Shown: in pieces, positions 1-8,827 of the stretch
Layout of the letters: every line of letters begins with the position of its first letter
Position numbering within the stretch: position 1 is the first letter of the stretch
Assembly: GCF_000828715.1 (NCBI RefSeq)
Contig: NZ_AP014583.1
Coordinates: 3,594,001-3,658,000 of the forward strand
Origin: Winogradskyella sp. PG-2
GTDB lineage: Bacteria > Bacteroidota > Bacteroidia > Flavobacteriales > Flavobacteriaceae
Direction of reading: 5' to 3'
DNA: 64,000 nt
Program-made: the position numbers and the translations under genes
The notes under the pieces: model-generated
Databases searched by the model: none
Seen by the model: the letters and a program-made list of their open reading frames with translations, nothing else
What the model was told of the DNA's origin: nothing

Positions 1-492
1 CTAAACATCAGGCCAGTTGATGTTGAAGATGCTCCATTCATTTTAGAATTAATGAATACTCCAAAATGGATTAAAAATATTGGAGATAGAAATGTGAGAA
101 CAGTTGAAGCTGCTGCAGATTATATTAAAGAAAAAGCATTTCCGCAATTAAAGACTCATGGTTATGGTAACAATGTCATCATCAGAAAAGATGATAACAT
201 AAAACCCGGTACTTGCGGACTATATCACAGAGAAGATAGAGACGATGCAGATATTGGTTTTGCTTTTTTACCAGAATACATAGGGAAGGGTTATGCATTT
301 GAGGCTTCAAATGAAATCATGATTGCTGCAAAAAAAGACTATGATTTAAAAGAATTAAGTGGTTATACACTTAAGGAAAATTTAGCATCTAGAAAACTAT
401 TAGAACGTTTAGGATTCAAATTAAAAGGAATTGGAAAACTGCCAAGCAGTGATGAAGAATTATTGCATTATTATCGCTTATTAGACTTTTAG
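1..492 (+). CDS. GNAT family N-acetyltransferase, 5'-truncated by window edge
   Basis: The frame is open from the first base, so the start lies upstream; 163 residues are visible. The fragment begins with the IRP-VDVEDA stretch typical of the first strand of RimJ/RimL-type acetyltransferases. It then has the acetyl-CoA loop region (GFAFLPEYIGKGYAFEAS) and the late NLASRKLLERLGFK segment common to this subfamily. These enzymes move an acetyl group from acetyl-CoA to an amine, often a protein N-terminus; the substrate here is unknown. An internal ATG at 52 would remove the conserved first strand and is unlikely to be the true start. Gene family is sure, role is not. Confidence 0.85.
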   Translation, partial: LNIRPVDVEDAPFILELMNTPKWIKNIGDRNVRTVEAAADYIKEKAFPQLKTHGYGNNVIIRKDDNIKPGTCGLYHREDRDDADIGFAFLPEYIGKGYAFEASNEIMIAAKKDYDLKELSGYTLKENLASRKLLERLGFKLKGIGKLPSSDEELLHYYRLLDF

Positions 493-596
493 ACAAGTCT
501 TTTACAATTAAACTTAAATAAGCGTAGATTTAAATACTTTTTAGTATTCAAATAAATAGAATAACTACATTTATACTTGTTTAAGACCTGTTAACT

Positions 597-1685
597 ATGA
601 AGTCTATTTATTATACTTTTATTTTATTGTTTTCATTTATAAGTAGTTCTGCTCAGCAATTGAATTTAGAAACAGCTCTAGATGCTAGTATCAATGAAAC
701 TTCTGGTCTACTCTATCTCAACAATACACTGATTACTCATAATGATTCATCTAATGCCAATGAATTATATGATGTAGATACATCGACAGGAGCAGTTACA
801 AGAACTGTTATCGTAAATAATGCTGCAAATGGTGATTGGGAAGATCTTACACATGATGGTACTTATATATACATAGGTGATTTTGGAAATTACGATGCCT
901 CAAGGACAAACCTAAGGGTCTATCGCATATTAATTACTGATTATTTTGCAAATACGAGTGTAACTGCAGATGTTATAAATTTTAGCTATAGTAACCAGAC
1001 TGATTTTACACCAAGTCCAACAGCTACAAATTTTGATGCTGAAGGACTCATACACTTTAATAACAAACTATATGTCTTTTCTAAAAATTGGCTAAATGGA
1101 AATACTGACATTTATGAACTTTCTAAAACGCCAGGAACTTATAGTATTACTAGTATAGATACGATTGCTGCTCAAGGTTTAATATCTGGAGCAACTTATA
1201 ATGCCTTAGATAACAGTGTTATACTAAGTGGTTATGATTTTAATGGAGCATTTCTTATCCAGTTGAGTGATTTTAGTTCAGGTTTATTTTCAAATGGTTC
1301 TGTAATTAAAACAACTGTCTCTGTACCTACAAATTATTCGCCTCAGATTGAAGGCATAACTCCTATTAGTGCAAATGAATATTATGTATCAGCAGAGGAA
1401 AATACTCCTGATGCTTCAGGACTTTATAGTTTCAATGTTTCCACATTAAGTCTTAGGTCATCTGATATAAAATCTTTTTCTTTTTATCCTAATCCAGCTA
1501 AAGACTATATTACATTAAGTCATAAGGGTTGCATTACAAAAATTTATAGTATTACAGGACGTTTGGTTAAGACCACAAATAAGAAAAGAGTTAATATTTC
1601 TGAGTTAACAACTGGAATTTACTTGATAAACATTGAAGTAAATGATAGTGGATTTTCTGTAACAAAACGCTTAATCATCAACTAA
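597..1685 (+). CDS. Secreted protein with C-terminal T9SS type A sorting domain
   Basis: The 362-residue product starts with a Sec signal peptide (about residues 1-19, ending SSSAQ). Residues 20-285 look like a beta-propeller-type repeat fold with recurring D/G-rich strands; I see no catalytic motif. The last 75 or so residues are a type IX secretion sorting domain: the FYPNPAKDYI motif, then IYSITGRLVK, ISELTTGIYLINI and a basic tail. That domain sends proteins through the outer membrane, usually to be anchored at the surface. The start is the first ATG after a plausible AT-rich promoter. Function beyond export is unknown. Confidence 0.85.
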   Translation: MKSIYYTFILLFSFISSSAQQLNLETALDASINETSGLLYLNNTLITHNDSSNANELYDVDTSTGAVTRTVIVNNAANGDWEDLTHDGTYIYIGDFGNYDASRTNLRVYRILITDYFANTSVTADVINFSYSNQTDFTPSPTATNFDAEGLIHFNNKLYVFSKNWLNGNTDIYELSKTPGTYSITSIDTIAAQGLISGATYNALDNSVILSGYDFNGAFLIQLSDFSSGLFSNGSVIKTTVSVPTNYSPQIEGITPISANEYYVSAEENTPDASGLYSFNVSTLSLRSSDIKSFSFYPNPAKDYITLSHKGCITKIYSITGRLVKTTNKKRVNISELTTGIYLINIEVNDSGFSVTKRLIIN

Positions 1686-1686
1686 A

Positions 1687-2022
1687 TTGAATTACAACAG
1701 AAAAATATTTAAACTGATACAAACAACTAGTAATAGTGAAACTTCTGGTGATACGTTTTTTTAATATAAGCAAAATGGTAATATACTTACTTCTCATTAT
1801 TCAAGAGGAAACATAAAATATGGACACCTTATTGGTATTGTAGATAAAGATGGAACTATAAATATGCGTTACCATCAAGTAAGTTTAGATGGAATTTTAA
1901 TGACAGGAGTTTGTATTTCAAAACCTGAAATACTTGCTAATGGAAAAATTAGATTGCACGAAAAATGGAAATGGACTTCTGGAGATTATTCTGAAGGTGA
2001 ATCCATAATTGAAGAGCAATAA
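1687..2022 (+). pseudogene. Small conserved flavobacterial protein broken by an in-frame stop
   Basis: The frame starting at TTG 1687 (reads LNYNRKIFKL) and running to TAA 2020-2022 encodes about 110 residues, interrupted by one TAA at 1762-1764. Both sides of the stop stay in frame, and the sequence is coherent: YKQNGNILTSHYSRG, MRYHQVSLDGILMTG, KIRLHEKWKWTSGDYSEG. I recognise this as a short family widespread in Flavobacteriia, often labelled 'N-acetylglutamate synthase' in databases; that label is doubtful, since the protein lacks a GNAT fold signature. The usual ATG appears replaced by TTG. It begins 1 base after the upstream stop and ends 4 bases before the end of holA. Confidence 0.7.
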
Positions 2023-2026
2023 TACA

Positions 2027-3031
2027 TTAGCCTAAAATCCTTACTAACAATTCTTTAAGCAAGTCACCTTGAGCCACAGCGTTAGATCCTACTCCTTTAC
2101 TTTTTACATCAAATTCGCGTAATAAACTAATCACTGAACTTACTTTCTTCATAGGATAATTTCGCGCAGCAGTTAGGTATTCATTCACAAAATAAGGGTT
2201 AACCCTTAGTGCTGAAGCTACACTTCGTGGATTCTTGTCAGACATCCCATGAAGATGCAATAATTGAGAAAAGAAATTGAACAATAATGACACCGTGACC
2301 ACCATTGGATTATCCTTTGGATTATCAGCAAAATACTTCGCAATTTTATGTGCTTTTATGACATTCCGTTCACCAACAGCTTTACGTAACTCAAAATTAT
2401 TATAGTCTTTACTAATACCTATATTTTCTTCAATATGTTCTGGTGTAATCTGAGTGCCTTTTGGTAAAACGATTTTTAATTTATTGAGTTCATTATCTAT
2501 TTTCCCTAAATCAGTTCCTAAAAATTCAACCAACATTTGAGATGCTTTAGGTGAAATATTATAACTCTGACCAGAAAGTACACGTCTTATCCAATCAGCA
2601 ACTTGGTTTTCATAAAGCTTCTTACTTTCATATACAACACCAACTTTATTAATTGCTTTATACAAAGCTTTACGCTTATCTATTTTTTTGTATTTGTAAT
2701 TAACCACCAGAACAGTCGATGGTTGTGGATTTTCAGCATATTTAGCTAACTTTTCAATTGTTCTGCTTAAATCTTGTGCTTCTTTTACTATAACAACTTG
2801 GCGTTCTGCCATCATTGGATAACGCTTAGCATTGCTTACAATATCATCAATTGATACATCGCGGCCGTATAATACCATTTGGTTAAATCCCTTTTCAGCT
2901 TCTTCTAAAACATTGTCCTCAATAAAATCCGAAATCTTATCAATATAATAAGCCTCCTCACCCATTAAAAAATAGATAGGTTTAATATCGCCTTTCTTTA
3001 TTGCAGAAACTAATTGTTTTACGTCGTCCAA
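2027..3031 (-). CDS. holA: DNA polymerase III delta subunit
   Basis: The 334-residue protein matches HolA in length and layout. The N-terminal domain has the degenerate Walker-like PIYFLMGEEAYYIDKI stretch, followed by MMAERQVVIVKEAQDL, a middle lid domain, and a C-terminal helical collar domain (LLFNFFSQLLHLHGM, then HVNPYF-like VNPYFVNEYL). Delta opens the beta sliding clamp within the clamp-loader complex. The gene runs divergently from the nuclease-domain gene at 3080, a pairing I know from other Flavobacteriia. The start ATG at 3031 is the first in frame and leaves a short 48-base divergent promoter region. Confidence 0.95.
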   Translation of the reverse strand: MDDVKQLVSAIKKGDIKPIYFLMGEEAYYIDKISDFIEDNVLEEAEKGFNQMVLYGRDVSIDDIVSNAKRYPMMAERQVVIVKEAQDLSRTIEKLAKYAENPQPSTVLVVNYKYKKIDKRKALYKAINKVGVVYESKKLYENQVADWIRRVLSGQSYNISPKASQMLVEFLGTDLGKIDNELNKLKIVLPKGTQITPEHIEENIGISKDYNNFELRKAVGERNVIKAHKIAKYFADNPKDNPMVVTVSLLFNFFSQLLHLHGMSDKNPRSVASALRVNPYFVNEYLTAARNYPMKKVSSVISLLREFDVKSKGVGSNAVAQGDLLKELLVRILG

Positions 3032-3043
3032 TCTCTTAAATTG

Positions 3044-3075
3044 TTTGTCTGAGTGACTTTATAGCATTAATTTTG
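3044..3075 (+). promoter_or_regulatory. Bacteroidota-type promoter for the nuclease-domain gene
   Basis: TTTG at 3044-3047 and TAATTTTG at 3068-3075 are separated by 20 bases, a match to the Bacteroidota sigma-ABfr consensus (TTTG, 17-23 bases, TANNTTTG). Transcription would start about 5-8 bases downstream, right at the GTG start codon at 3080, so the mRNA may be leaderless. Confidence 0.65.
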
Positions 3076-3079
3076 TGTA

Positions 3080-3529
3080 GTGCAAGAACTCAACTTTCCT
3101 AAGTTTGAATACCGATTCAAAAGTACAGAAAATAAAGTTTCTATTTTTGATGTCATTCGGAAAAAATTCATCATTCTTCAACCTGAAGAATGGGTGCGTC
3201 AACACTGTATAAACTATTTAATTAATGACAAGAAATTTCCTAAGTCTTTAATCAACGTTGAAAAAGAATTAACTATTAATGGTCTGAAGAAACGTTATGA
3301 TATTGTTGTTTTTAATCCTGATGGCAGTATTCAGCTCATCGTAGAGTGTAAATCACATAAAGTTAAAATCAACCAAACGACTTTCGATCAAATAGCACGT
3401 TACAATTTAGTCTTAAATGCTTCATATTTAATGGTTACTAATGGTTTAAATCATTATTATTGTGAAATGGATATGCTAGCAAAACGTTATACGTTTTTAA
3501 AAGACATTCCTAATTACACTTTAGAATAG
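3080..3529 (+). CDS. Type I restriction R-subunit N-terminal (HSDR_N-like) domain protein
   Basis: This 149-residue protein is a stand-alone PD-(D/E)XK-type nuclease domain. The pattern KRYDIVVFNPDG, then IVECKSHKVKI, supplies the acidic residue and the ExK catalytic pair, and the region resembles the N-terminal domain of HsdR. There is no helicase part, and no hsdM/hsdS nearby. Stand-alone copies next to holA are common in Flavobacteriia, so it is a housekeeping gene of unknown role rather than part of a restriction system. The start is GTG at 3080, supported by the promoter immediately before it. The stop abuts the next gene's ATG with no gap, so the two are co-transcribed. Confidence 0.8.
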   Translation: MQELNFPKFEYRFKSTENKVSIFDVIRKKFIILQPEEWVRQHCINYLINDKKFPKSLINVEKELTINGLKKRYDIVVFNPDGSIQLIVECKSHKVKINQTTFDQIARYNLVLNASYLMVTNGLNHYYCEMDMLAKRYTFLKDIPNYTLE

Positions 3530-4522
3530 ATGCATAAAACAAAGGATATAGCAGTTGTGATTTTAAACTGGAATGGGCAAAAATTGCTTCAACAGTTTTT
3601 ACCTTCTGTAATTAAATATTCTGATGATGCAAATATCTATGTTGCAGATAACGCATCAACTGATGACTCTGTTACTTTTATTTCCGAGCATTTTCCGACA
3701 GTAAAAATTATTCAAAATACTGAAAACGGTGGTTATGCAAAAGGATATAATGATGCACTTAAAACTGTTGAAGAACCTCTGCTCTGCTTATTGAATAGCG
3801 ATATTGAAGTAACCGCACATTGGTTACGACCAGTTTTAGACACATTCAATTCTGATGTTGACACTGCTATTATTCAGCCTAAAATTCTCGATTACAAAAA
3901 CAAATCTCTTTTTGAATATGCTGGCGCAGCTGGTGGATATATAGACAAGTATGGCTATCCATATTGTCGTGGACGCATTTTTAATACCATTGAGGAAGAT
4001 AAAGCACAATACAATGATACTGAAGTAATTTTTTGGGTTTCTGGTGCTTGTTTTTTTATTAGAAACTCAGTTTTTAAGAATCTCAATGGTTTTGATGAAT
4101 CTTACTTTGCACACATGGAAGAAATTGATTTGTGTTGGCGTGCGTTTAATACTAATCTCAAAGCAAAATATGTTGGTTTATCTACCGTGTTTCATGTTGG
4201 TGGTGCAACATTAAGTAATACCAATCCAAAGAAAACGTATTTAAATTTTAGGAATAGTCTTTTTACATTAGTAAAAAACACAGACTCAAATGTCTTTATT
4301 AGAACTATAACCCGAATGTCATTAGATGGTATTGCTGGAATTAGATTTTTATTACAATTAAAACCACAATATTTTTTCGCTATTATAAAAGCACATGGCT
4401 CATTTTACATAAATTTAGGTAGAATTTTAAAACAGCGTAGACTATTACCAAAACAATCCAACTACTTTGAATCTAAATCTATTGTTTGGTCCTACTTCAT
4501 TAAAAAACGAACAAAATTTTAA
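3530..4522 (+). CDS. Glycosyltransferase family 2 protein
   Basis: The 330-residue protein has the GT-A fold start AVVILNWNGQKLLQQFLPS, the nucleotide-sugar site VADNASTDDS, and the DXD-like LLNSDIEVT. These are followed by the rhamnosyltransferase-type motifs WVSGACFFIRNSVF and HMEEIDLCWRAF. A C-terminal hydrophobic stretch (about residues 262-280) may attach it to the inner membrane. It would transfer a sugar to a surface glycan or lipid carrier; the sugar is unknown. Its ATG directly follows the preceding stop, so translation is probably coupled. Confidence 0.88.
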   Translation: MHKTKDIAVVILNWNGQKLLQQFLPSVIKYSDDANIYVADNASTDDSVTFISEHFPTVKIIQNTENGGYAKGYNDALKTVEEPLLCLLNSDIEVTAHWLRPVLDTFNSDVDTAIIQPKILDYKNKSLFEYAGAAGGYIDKYGYPYCRGRIFNTIEEDKAQYNDTEVIFWVSGACFFIRNSVFKNLNGFDESYFAHMEEIDLCWRAFNTNLKAKYVGLSTVFHVGGATLSNTNPKKTYLNFRNSLFTLVKNTDSNVFIRTITRMSLDGIAGIRFLLQLKPQYFFAIIKAHGSFYINLGRILKQRRLLPKQSNYFESKSIVWSYFIKKRTKF

Positions 4523-4559
4523 TTGTTTATAAAACTGTTAAAAGATTTGTTAATCGTTG

Positions 4560-4589
4560 TTGAGTCATGTTTTCTTTTCTATAATTTTG
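4560..4589 (+). promoter_or_regulatory. Promoter for the OmpA lipoprotein gene
   Basis: TTG at 4560-4562 and TAATTTTG at 4582-4589 are 19 bases apart and fit the Bacteroidota promoter consensus. The predicted start of transcription leaves a leader of about 30 bases before ATG 4627. Confidence 0.55.
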
Positions 4590-4626
4590 AGTTATTATAA
4601 TGAAAAATTAAAACTAAGATTCAATT

Positions 4627-5484
4627 ATGAAGAAACTAATGTTATTGAGTGTATGTGGAATGTTCTTGTTATCATCTTGTGTAGCAAAGAAAGAACATGT
4701 TGCACTTCAAGAAAAATATGAAAAATCTCAGGATTTACTAAACACAGCAACAGTAAAATTAAATGCATGTCTTTCTGATGCAGCAGCAGCAAATGCAAGA
4801 GTCGAAACGATGAAAGATCAATTAGCTGATTTACGTAAATCTAATCAAGACTTAATTGATACTAAAGGTAACTTAACGACATTGACTAAAAAGGGTGCAG
4901 AAAATCTTGAAAAATCGTTAGAAAGCTTAAAAGAGAAAGATTTAAAAATATCACGTCTACAAGATGCCCTGACTAAAAAAGATAGTGTGACTCTAGCTGT
5001 TGTGACTAGTCTTAAAAAAGCAGTTGGTATAAGCGATCCAGACATAGAGGTTAATGTAGAGAAAGGTGTTGTATTTATTTCTATTGCTGACAAATTACTA
5101 TTTAAAAGCGGTAGTTATGACGTAACTGATAGAGCAAATGAAATTCTTGGCAAAGTTGCACAAGTTATTAATAGCAAACCTGATTTTGAAGCTATGGTAG
5201 AATCACATACAGATAACAAATCATATAGCAAACCACCTTTATTAGATAATTGGGATTTAAGCGTAAAACGTGCAACTTCTGTTGTAAGAGTTTTAGAAAG
5301 TTTAGATGTAAATCCACAACAATTAATTGCTGCAGGAAGAAGTTCTTATGTACCATTAGTTGAAAATGATACAGCAGAAAATAGAGCTAAAAATAGACGT
5401 ACACGTATTGTTGTATTACCAAAGATTGATCAGTTCTACGAAATGATTGAAGAAGAAATGAAAAATTTATCTGCTGAAAATTAA
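4627..5484 (+). CDS. OmpA family lipoprotein
   Basis: The 285-residue protein has a lipoprotein signal with lipobox LLSSC (Cys18). A long coiled coil with many K/E/L heptads follows (about 25-130). An OmpA-type peptidoglycan-binding domain occupies about 140-270, with SKPDFEAMVESHTDNK, NWDLSVKRATSVVRVLE and NRRTRIVVLPK. Such proteins tether the outer membrane to peptidoglycan. The gene has its own promoter and is followed by a strong hairpin terminator, so it is likely monocistronic and well expressed. Confidence 0.92.
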   Translation: MKKLMLLSVCGMFLLSSCVAKKEHVALQEKYEKSQDLLNTATVKLNACLSDAAAANARVETMKDQLADLRKSNQDLIDTKGNLTTLTKKGAENLEKSLESLKEKDLKISRLQDALTKKDSVTLAVVTSLKKAVGISDPDIEVNVEKGVVFISIADKLLFKSGSYDVTDRANEILGKVAQVINSKPDFEAMVESHTDNKSYSKPPLLDNWDLSVKRATSVVRVLESLDVNPQQLIAAGRSSYVPLVENDTAENRAKNRRTRIVVLPKIDQFYEMIEEEMKNLSAEN

Positions 5485-5503
5485 TTATAGCGGATTTAGA
5501 TAT

Positions 5504-5536
5504 AAAAAAAGCCAATGCAAATGCATTGGCTTTTTT
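5504..5536. terminator. Bidirectional intrinsic terminator
   Basis: The arms GCCAATGCA (5511-5519) and TGCATTGGC (5522-5530) form a 9-bp perfect stem with a 2-base loop, flanked by A7 and T6. It sits between the convergent OmpA and vWA genes and can serve both. Confidence 0.9.
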
Positions 5537-5554
5537 GTTTGGTGATAATAAATC

Positions 5555-7654
5555 CTAATTTAAATTATCATAAGACTTCACAAGTCTAATAAACTCGGCT
5601 CTATAACCTTCCTTATCTTCGCTTCTACCATGTTCTGCTAATTCAATGACTTTAGATACAGAAGCTTTATTAAAATATTTAGATTGTCTAAGTTGCATAC
5701 TGAATAATGCTACTGCTGATACAAAATTCATACTCTTTGATGCTTCAGAAATGTCAGTGCTTTGAATATGAACCATTTCTATACTTTTAGTTCCGTCTGG
5801 TTTCTTATATCTAAATTTCACAGTAAATAATTCATCATCATAATTTAAGTTAACTTCAGATTTAGTGTATTTTAAATTGGGGATTTTCTTTAGGTAATCA
5901 CTTTCTAAACCAGTCGGAATAACTTCATATAAAGCCGTAACTGTATGTCCGCTTCCTAATTCGCCTGCATCCTTTGTGTCATCTACAAAATCTTCGTCAG
6001 CTAATAATCTGTTTTCATAACCAATTAAACGAAAGGCTTGTACTTTCTTTGGATTAAACTCTACCTGAATCTTAACATCTTTAGCAATAGTAAAAAGTGT
6101 GCCGCCAAATTCTTTTCCAAAGACTTTCTGAGCTTCTTGCATGTTATCAATGTAAGCATGATTACCATTTCCTTTATCTGCTAAGGTTTCTAATTTTGAA
6201 TCTTTATAGTTTCCATACCCGAAGCCTAAAACGGATAAGAATACTCCAGACTTGCGCTTCTCTTCAATTAAAGTTTGCATTTCACTATCACTAGATGCAC
6301 CAACATTAAAATCTCCATCAGTAGCTAATATTACTCTGTTATTTCCATTTTTCTTAAAATGCTTTTCTGCAAGTTTATATGCTAATTCAATTCCTGCACC
6401 ACCTGCTGTAGAACCTCCAGCTTGTAGATTATTTAACGCATCCAAAATCTTTTCTTTATGATCACCAGAGGTTGGTTCTAAAACCACTCCAGCAGCTCCT
6501 GCATATACAACAATAGATACTTTATCTTTTGCTCTTAGTTGCTTAACGAGTAATTTAAAAGCTGGCTTTAATAAGTCTAGTTTATTATAAGAACTCATAG
6601 AACCTGAAACATCTATTAGAAAAGTTAAGTTAGATGCTGGTAATTCTTCATTTTTATACGTTTTACCTTGAAGTCCAATTCTAACTAACTGCGTTTTATC
6701 ATGCCAAGGAGTTGTAACCACTTCTGAATTAATAGAAAAAGGATGTTCATCTTTTGGTTGTGGATAATTATAATTAAAATAGTTAACCATTTCTTCAACC
6801 TTAACTGCATCTGGTCTTACACGCTCACCATTATTAATCATTCGTCTAACATTACTATAAGATGCTTTATCTACATCAATTGAAAAGGTTGATAATGGTG
6901 TTTGACTAGCACGTTTAAATGGATTCTCTACAATTTTTGCATACTCATCATTATTATCAATTTTATGATTACCATTATGAGTTTTAATTAAAATAACACC
7001 ATTTACTCCACGAGAACCATAAATTGACGTTGCAGCACTATCTTTTAAAACCGTTGTGCTCTTAATTTCATTTGGATTAATCTTACTTAGGTCACCATTG
7101 TATGGAACTCCATCGATAACATATAACGGTTGTCTATTACCATTTACTGAACCATAACCTCTAATTCTTACTGTAGACTTAGTTCCTGGCTGACCAGAAG
7201 TATTAATAACTGTAACTCCTGCAGCTTTACCCGCTAGAGATTGAGATACATTGGTAAAGCGTTTACTTTTAATTTGCTCTGATCTTACTACACTTGCTGT
7301 GCCTGCATAAGCCTTTTTAGTCGTAGTGCCATAACCAACAACTACAACTTCTTCTAAAGTATTATCATCTACTAATAATGCGACATTTATTTCTAGAGCG
7401 TTTTTAACTTTTTTGCTTACAGATTTATAACCTATATAGCTAAATACAAGTACATCTTCTGGTTTTGCTTTAATAATATATTTACCATCCATATTAGTTT
7501 GAGTACCTCTAGTTGTACCTTTAACAATAACATTTACACCTTGTATAGGTATGGCGTCAAAGTCTGCTGTTACAGTTCCTGAAATGGTTTTTTCTTGTGC
7601 ACTAATCTTTAGAGCTGTCAGCACAAATAATAAAATGAGTCCTAAATTTTTCAT
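5555..7654 (-). CDS. vWA-domain (YfbK-like) protein with carboxypeptidase-regulatory and TonB-plug N-terminus
   Basis: The 699-residue protein has a signal peptide (1-19), a CarboxypepD_reg-like domain (about 23-95), and a SusC-type plug domain (about 108-225; VIRIRGYGS-type and PLYVIDGVPYNG motifs). The vWF-A N-terminal region (about 240-330) and a vWA domain (about 340-510) follow. The vWA domain has the metal site DVSGSMS and LATDGDFNVG. A DUF3520-like C-terminal region ends the protein. There is no TonB-dependent beta-barrel, so the plug has probably been reused as an interaction domain. The vWA/DUF3520 half resembles Ca-activated chloride-channel-like (YfbK) proteins. It probably sits in the periplasm or outer membrane; partner unknown. 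Confidence 0.82.
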   Translation of the reverse strand: MKNLGLILLFVLTALKISAQEKTISGTVTADFDAIPIQGVNVIVKGTTRGTQTNMDGKYIIKAKPEDVLVFSYIGYKSVSKKVKNALEINVALLVDDNTLEEVVVVGYGTTTKKAYAGTASVVRSEQIKSKRFTNVSQSLAGKAAGVTVINTSGQPGTKSTVRIRGYGSVNGNRQPLYVIDGVPYNGDLSKINPNEIKSTTVLKDSAATSIYGSRGVNGVILIKTHNGNHKIDNNDEYAKIVENPFKRASQTPLSTFSIDVDKASYSNVRRMINNGERVRPDAVKVEEMVNYFNYNYPQPKDEHPFSINSEVVTTPWHDKTQLVRIGLQGKTYKNEELPASNLTFLIDVSGSMSSYNKLDLLKPAFKLLVKQLRAKDKVSIVVYAGAAGVVLEPTSGDHKEKILDALNNLQAGGSTAGGAGIELAYKLAEKHFKKNGNNRVILATDGDFNVGASSDSEMQTLIEEKRKSGVFLSVLGFGYGNYKDSKLETLADKGNGNHAYIDNMQEAQKVFGKEFGGTLFTIAKDVKIQVEFNPKKVQAFRLIGYENRLLADEDFVDDTKDAGELGSGHTVTALYEVIPTGLESDYLKKIPNLKYTKSEVNLNYDDELFTVKFRYKKPDGTKSIEMVHIQSTDISEASKSMNFVSAVALFSMQLRQSKYFNKASVSKVIELAEHGRSEDKEGYRAEFIRLVKSYDNLN

Positions 7655-7744
7655 AATGTTTGAGTTATAAGTTTATGTAAACCTAAAAACAAACATCATT
7701 TTTTTAAACTTATAATGAGTGAAGTAAGTCTCTGAGTGAGTTAA

Positions 7745-8827
7745 CTATCCAAGAACTGCTTTTATGGTTTTATTACGCTGAATTTTACCGCTTGCAGTTT
7801 CAATTAGCTTATCTGCTTTATAAATCTTCTTAGGGATTTCATATTTTGTTAAGCCTTTTAACTGCTTAATTCTGTCTTCTATAACTTCAATAGAGCCTGT
7901 TGGATTTTCAACTATTAAGATGAGTTTTTCGCCAAGATCGACATCAGATTCTCCTGCTACTATATAACGTTCATCTATTACAGATTGTAATTTGTCTTCT
8001 ATTTGCTCAGGAAATAATTTTATTCCACCAGAATTAATAACATTGTCAAAACGTCCTAATAAATTAAAACTAGTTTCAGATTTTAAATCGACAATATCGT
8101 TAGTAACTAAAGCTCCTTCTACTAATTTAGGAGCATTAATAATTAAACATTGTCTTTCATCTTGTTCAAAATTTACATTAGCTAACGCGCTAAAATAAGT
8201 TTCTCCATTAGTCGTTTTAGATTGTAATGAACGCACAGCAACATGAGTCACAGTTTCCGTCATACCATAAGTTTCATAAAACTTTGACCTACTTACTTTA
8301 ATCTTTTCTAATAATGGTTTGGTTATTTTTGATCCACCAATGATTATGGTTTTGATATTCTTTGTAGAATCAATTGTGTGCTTTAATTGTAAAGGAATCA
8401 TAGCACAAAAATCATAGCGCTTATTATAGTCGAAAATCGGATCTGCACTTGGCTCTACAAAATCAATTTCTAGTCCAAGTACTAAGGCACGCACAAACAT
8501 CATTTTACCAGCTATATAATGACTTGGCAGGCAATGTAACGCTTTATATCCAGGCTTTAATCCAAAAAAATCACCTGTTGCAATAGCAGAATTCACCATA
8601 GCCTGTTTAGATAATTTAATTCGTTTTGGTTGGCCTGTAGAACCTGAAGAATTCATATGCAAATAATTCTTCTCGTTTAACCAATCAATTAAAAAATTAC
8701 CTGTAACTTTTTCATATTGTTCACCTTCTTTAATAAGGCTATAAGCAACCTCTTTTAACTCTTCATGATTAAAATGAAGTCCATTAAACTTAAAGCGATT
8801 ATGAACTTTATTGAACTTAGGTGTCAT
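7745..8827 (-). CDS. menE: o-Succinylbenzoate--CoA ligase (MenE)
   Basis: This 360-residue AMP-forming enzyme activates o-succinylbenzoate with CoA in menaquinone synthesis. It has the P-loop YLHMNSSGSTGQPKRIKLSK, FYETYGMTETVTH, the hinge GRFDNVINSGGIKLFPEQIE and the catalytic ASGKIQRNKT lysine region. It is shorter than MenE of enterobacteria, as usual in Bacteroidota. The start is ATG at 8827, sharing one base with the stop of the upstream CPBP gene (TAATG). A longer frame reaches 8893, but it would run into that gene and adds a basic, non-conserved leader. The gene is last in the DUF2490-menC-CPBP-menE operon. Confidence 0.9.
   Translation of the reverse strand: MTPKFNKVHNRFKFNGLHFNHEELKEVAYSLIKEGEQYEKVTGNFLIDWLNEKNYLHMNSSGSTGQPKRIKLSKQAMVNSAIATGDFFGLKPGYKALHCLPSHYIAGKMMFVRALVLGLEIDFVEPSADPIFDYNKRYDFCAMIPLQLKHTIDSTKNIKTIIIGGSKITKPLLEKIKVSRSKFYETYGMTETVTHVAVRSLQSKTTNGETYFSALANVNFEQDERQCLIINAPKLVEGALVTNDIVDLKSETSFNLLGRFDNVINSGGIKLFPEQIEDKLQSVIDERYIVAGESDVDLGEKLILIVENPTGSIEVIEDRIKQLKGLTKYEIPKKIYKADKLIETASGKIQRNKTIKAVLG

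Noticed and set aside
3080..3529. Type I restriction-modification system
   Set aside because: Only the small nuclease-like domain is present; no helicase, methylase or specificity gene is nearby.
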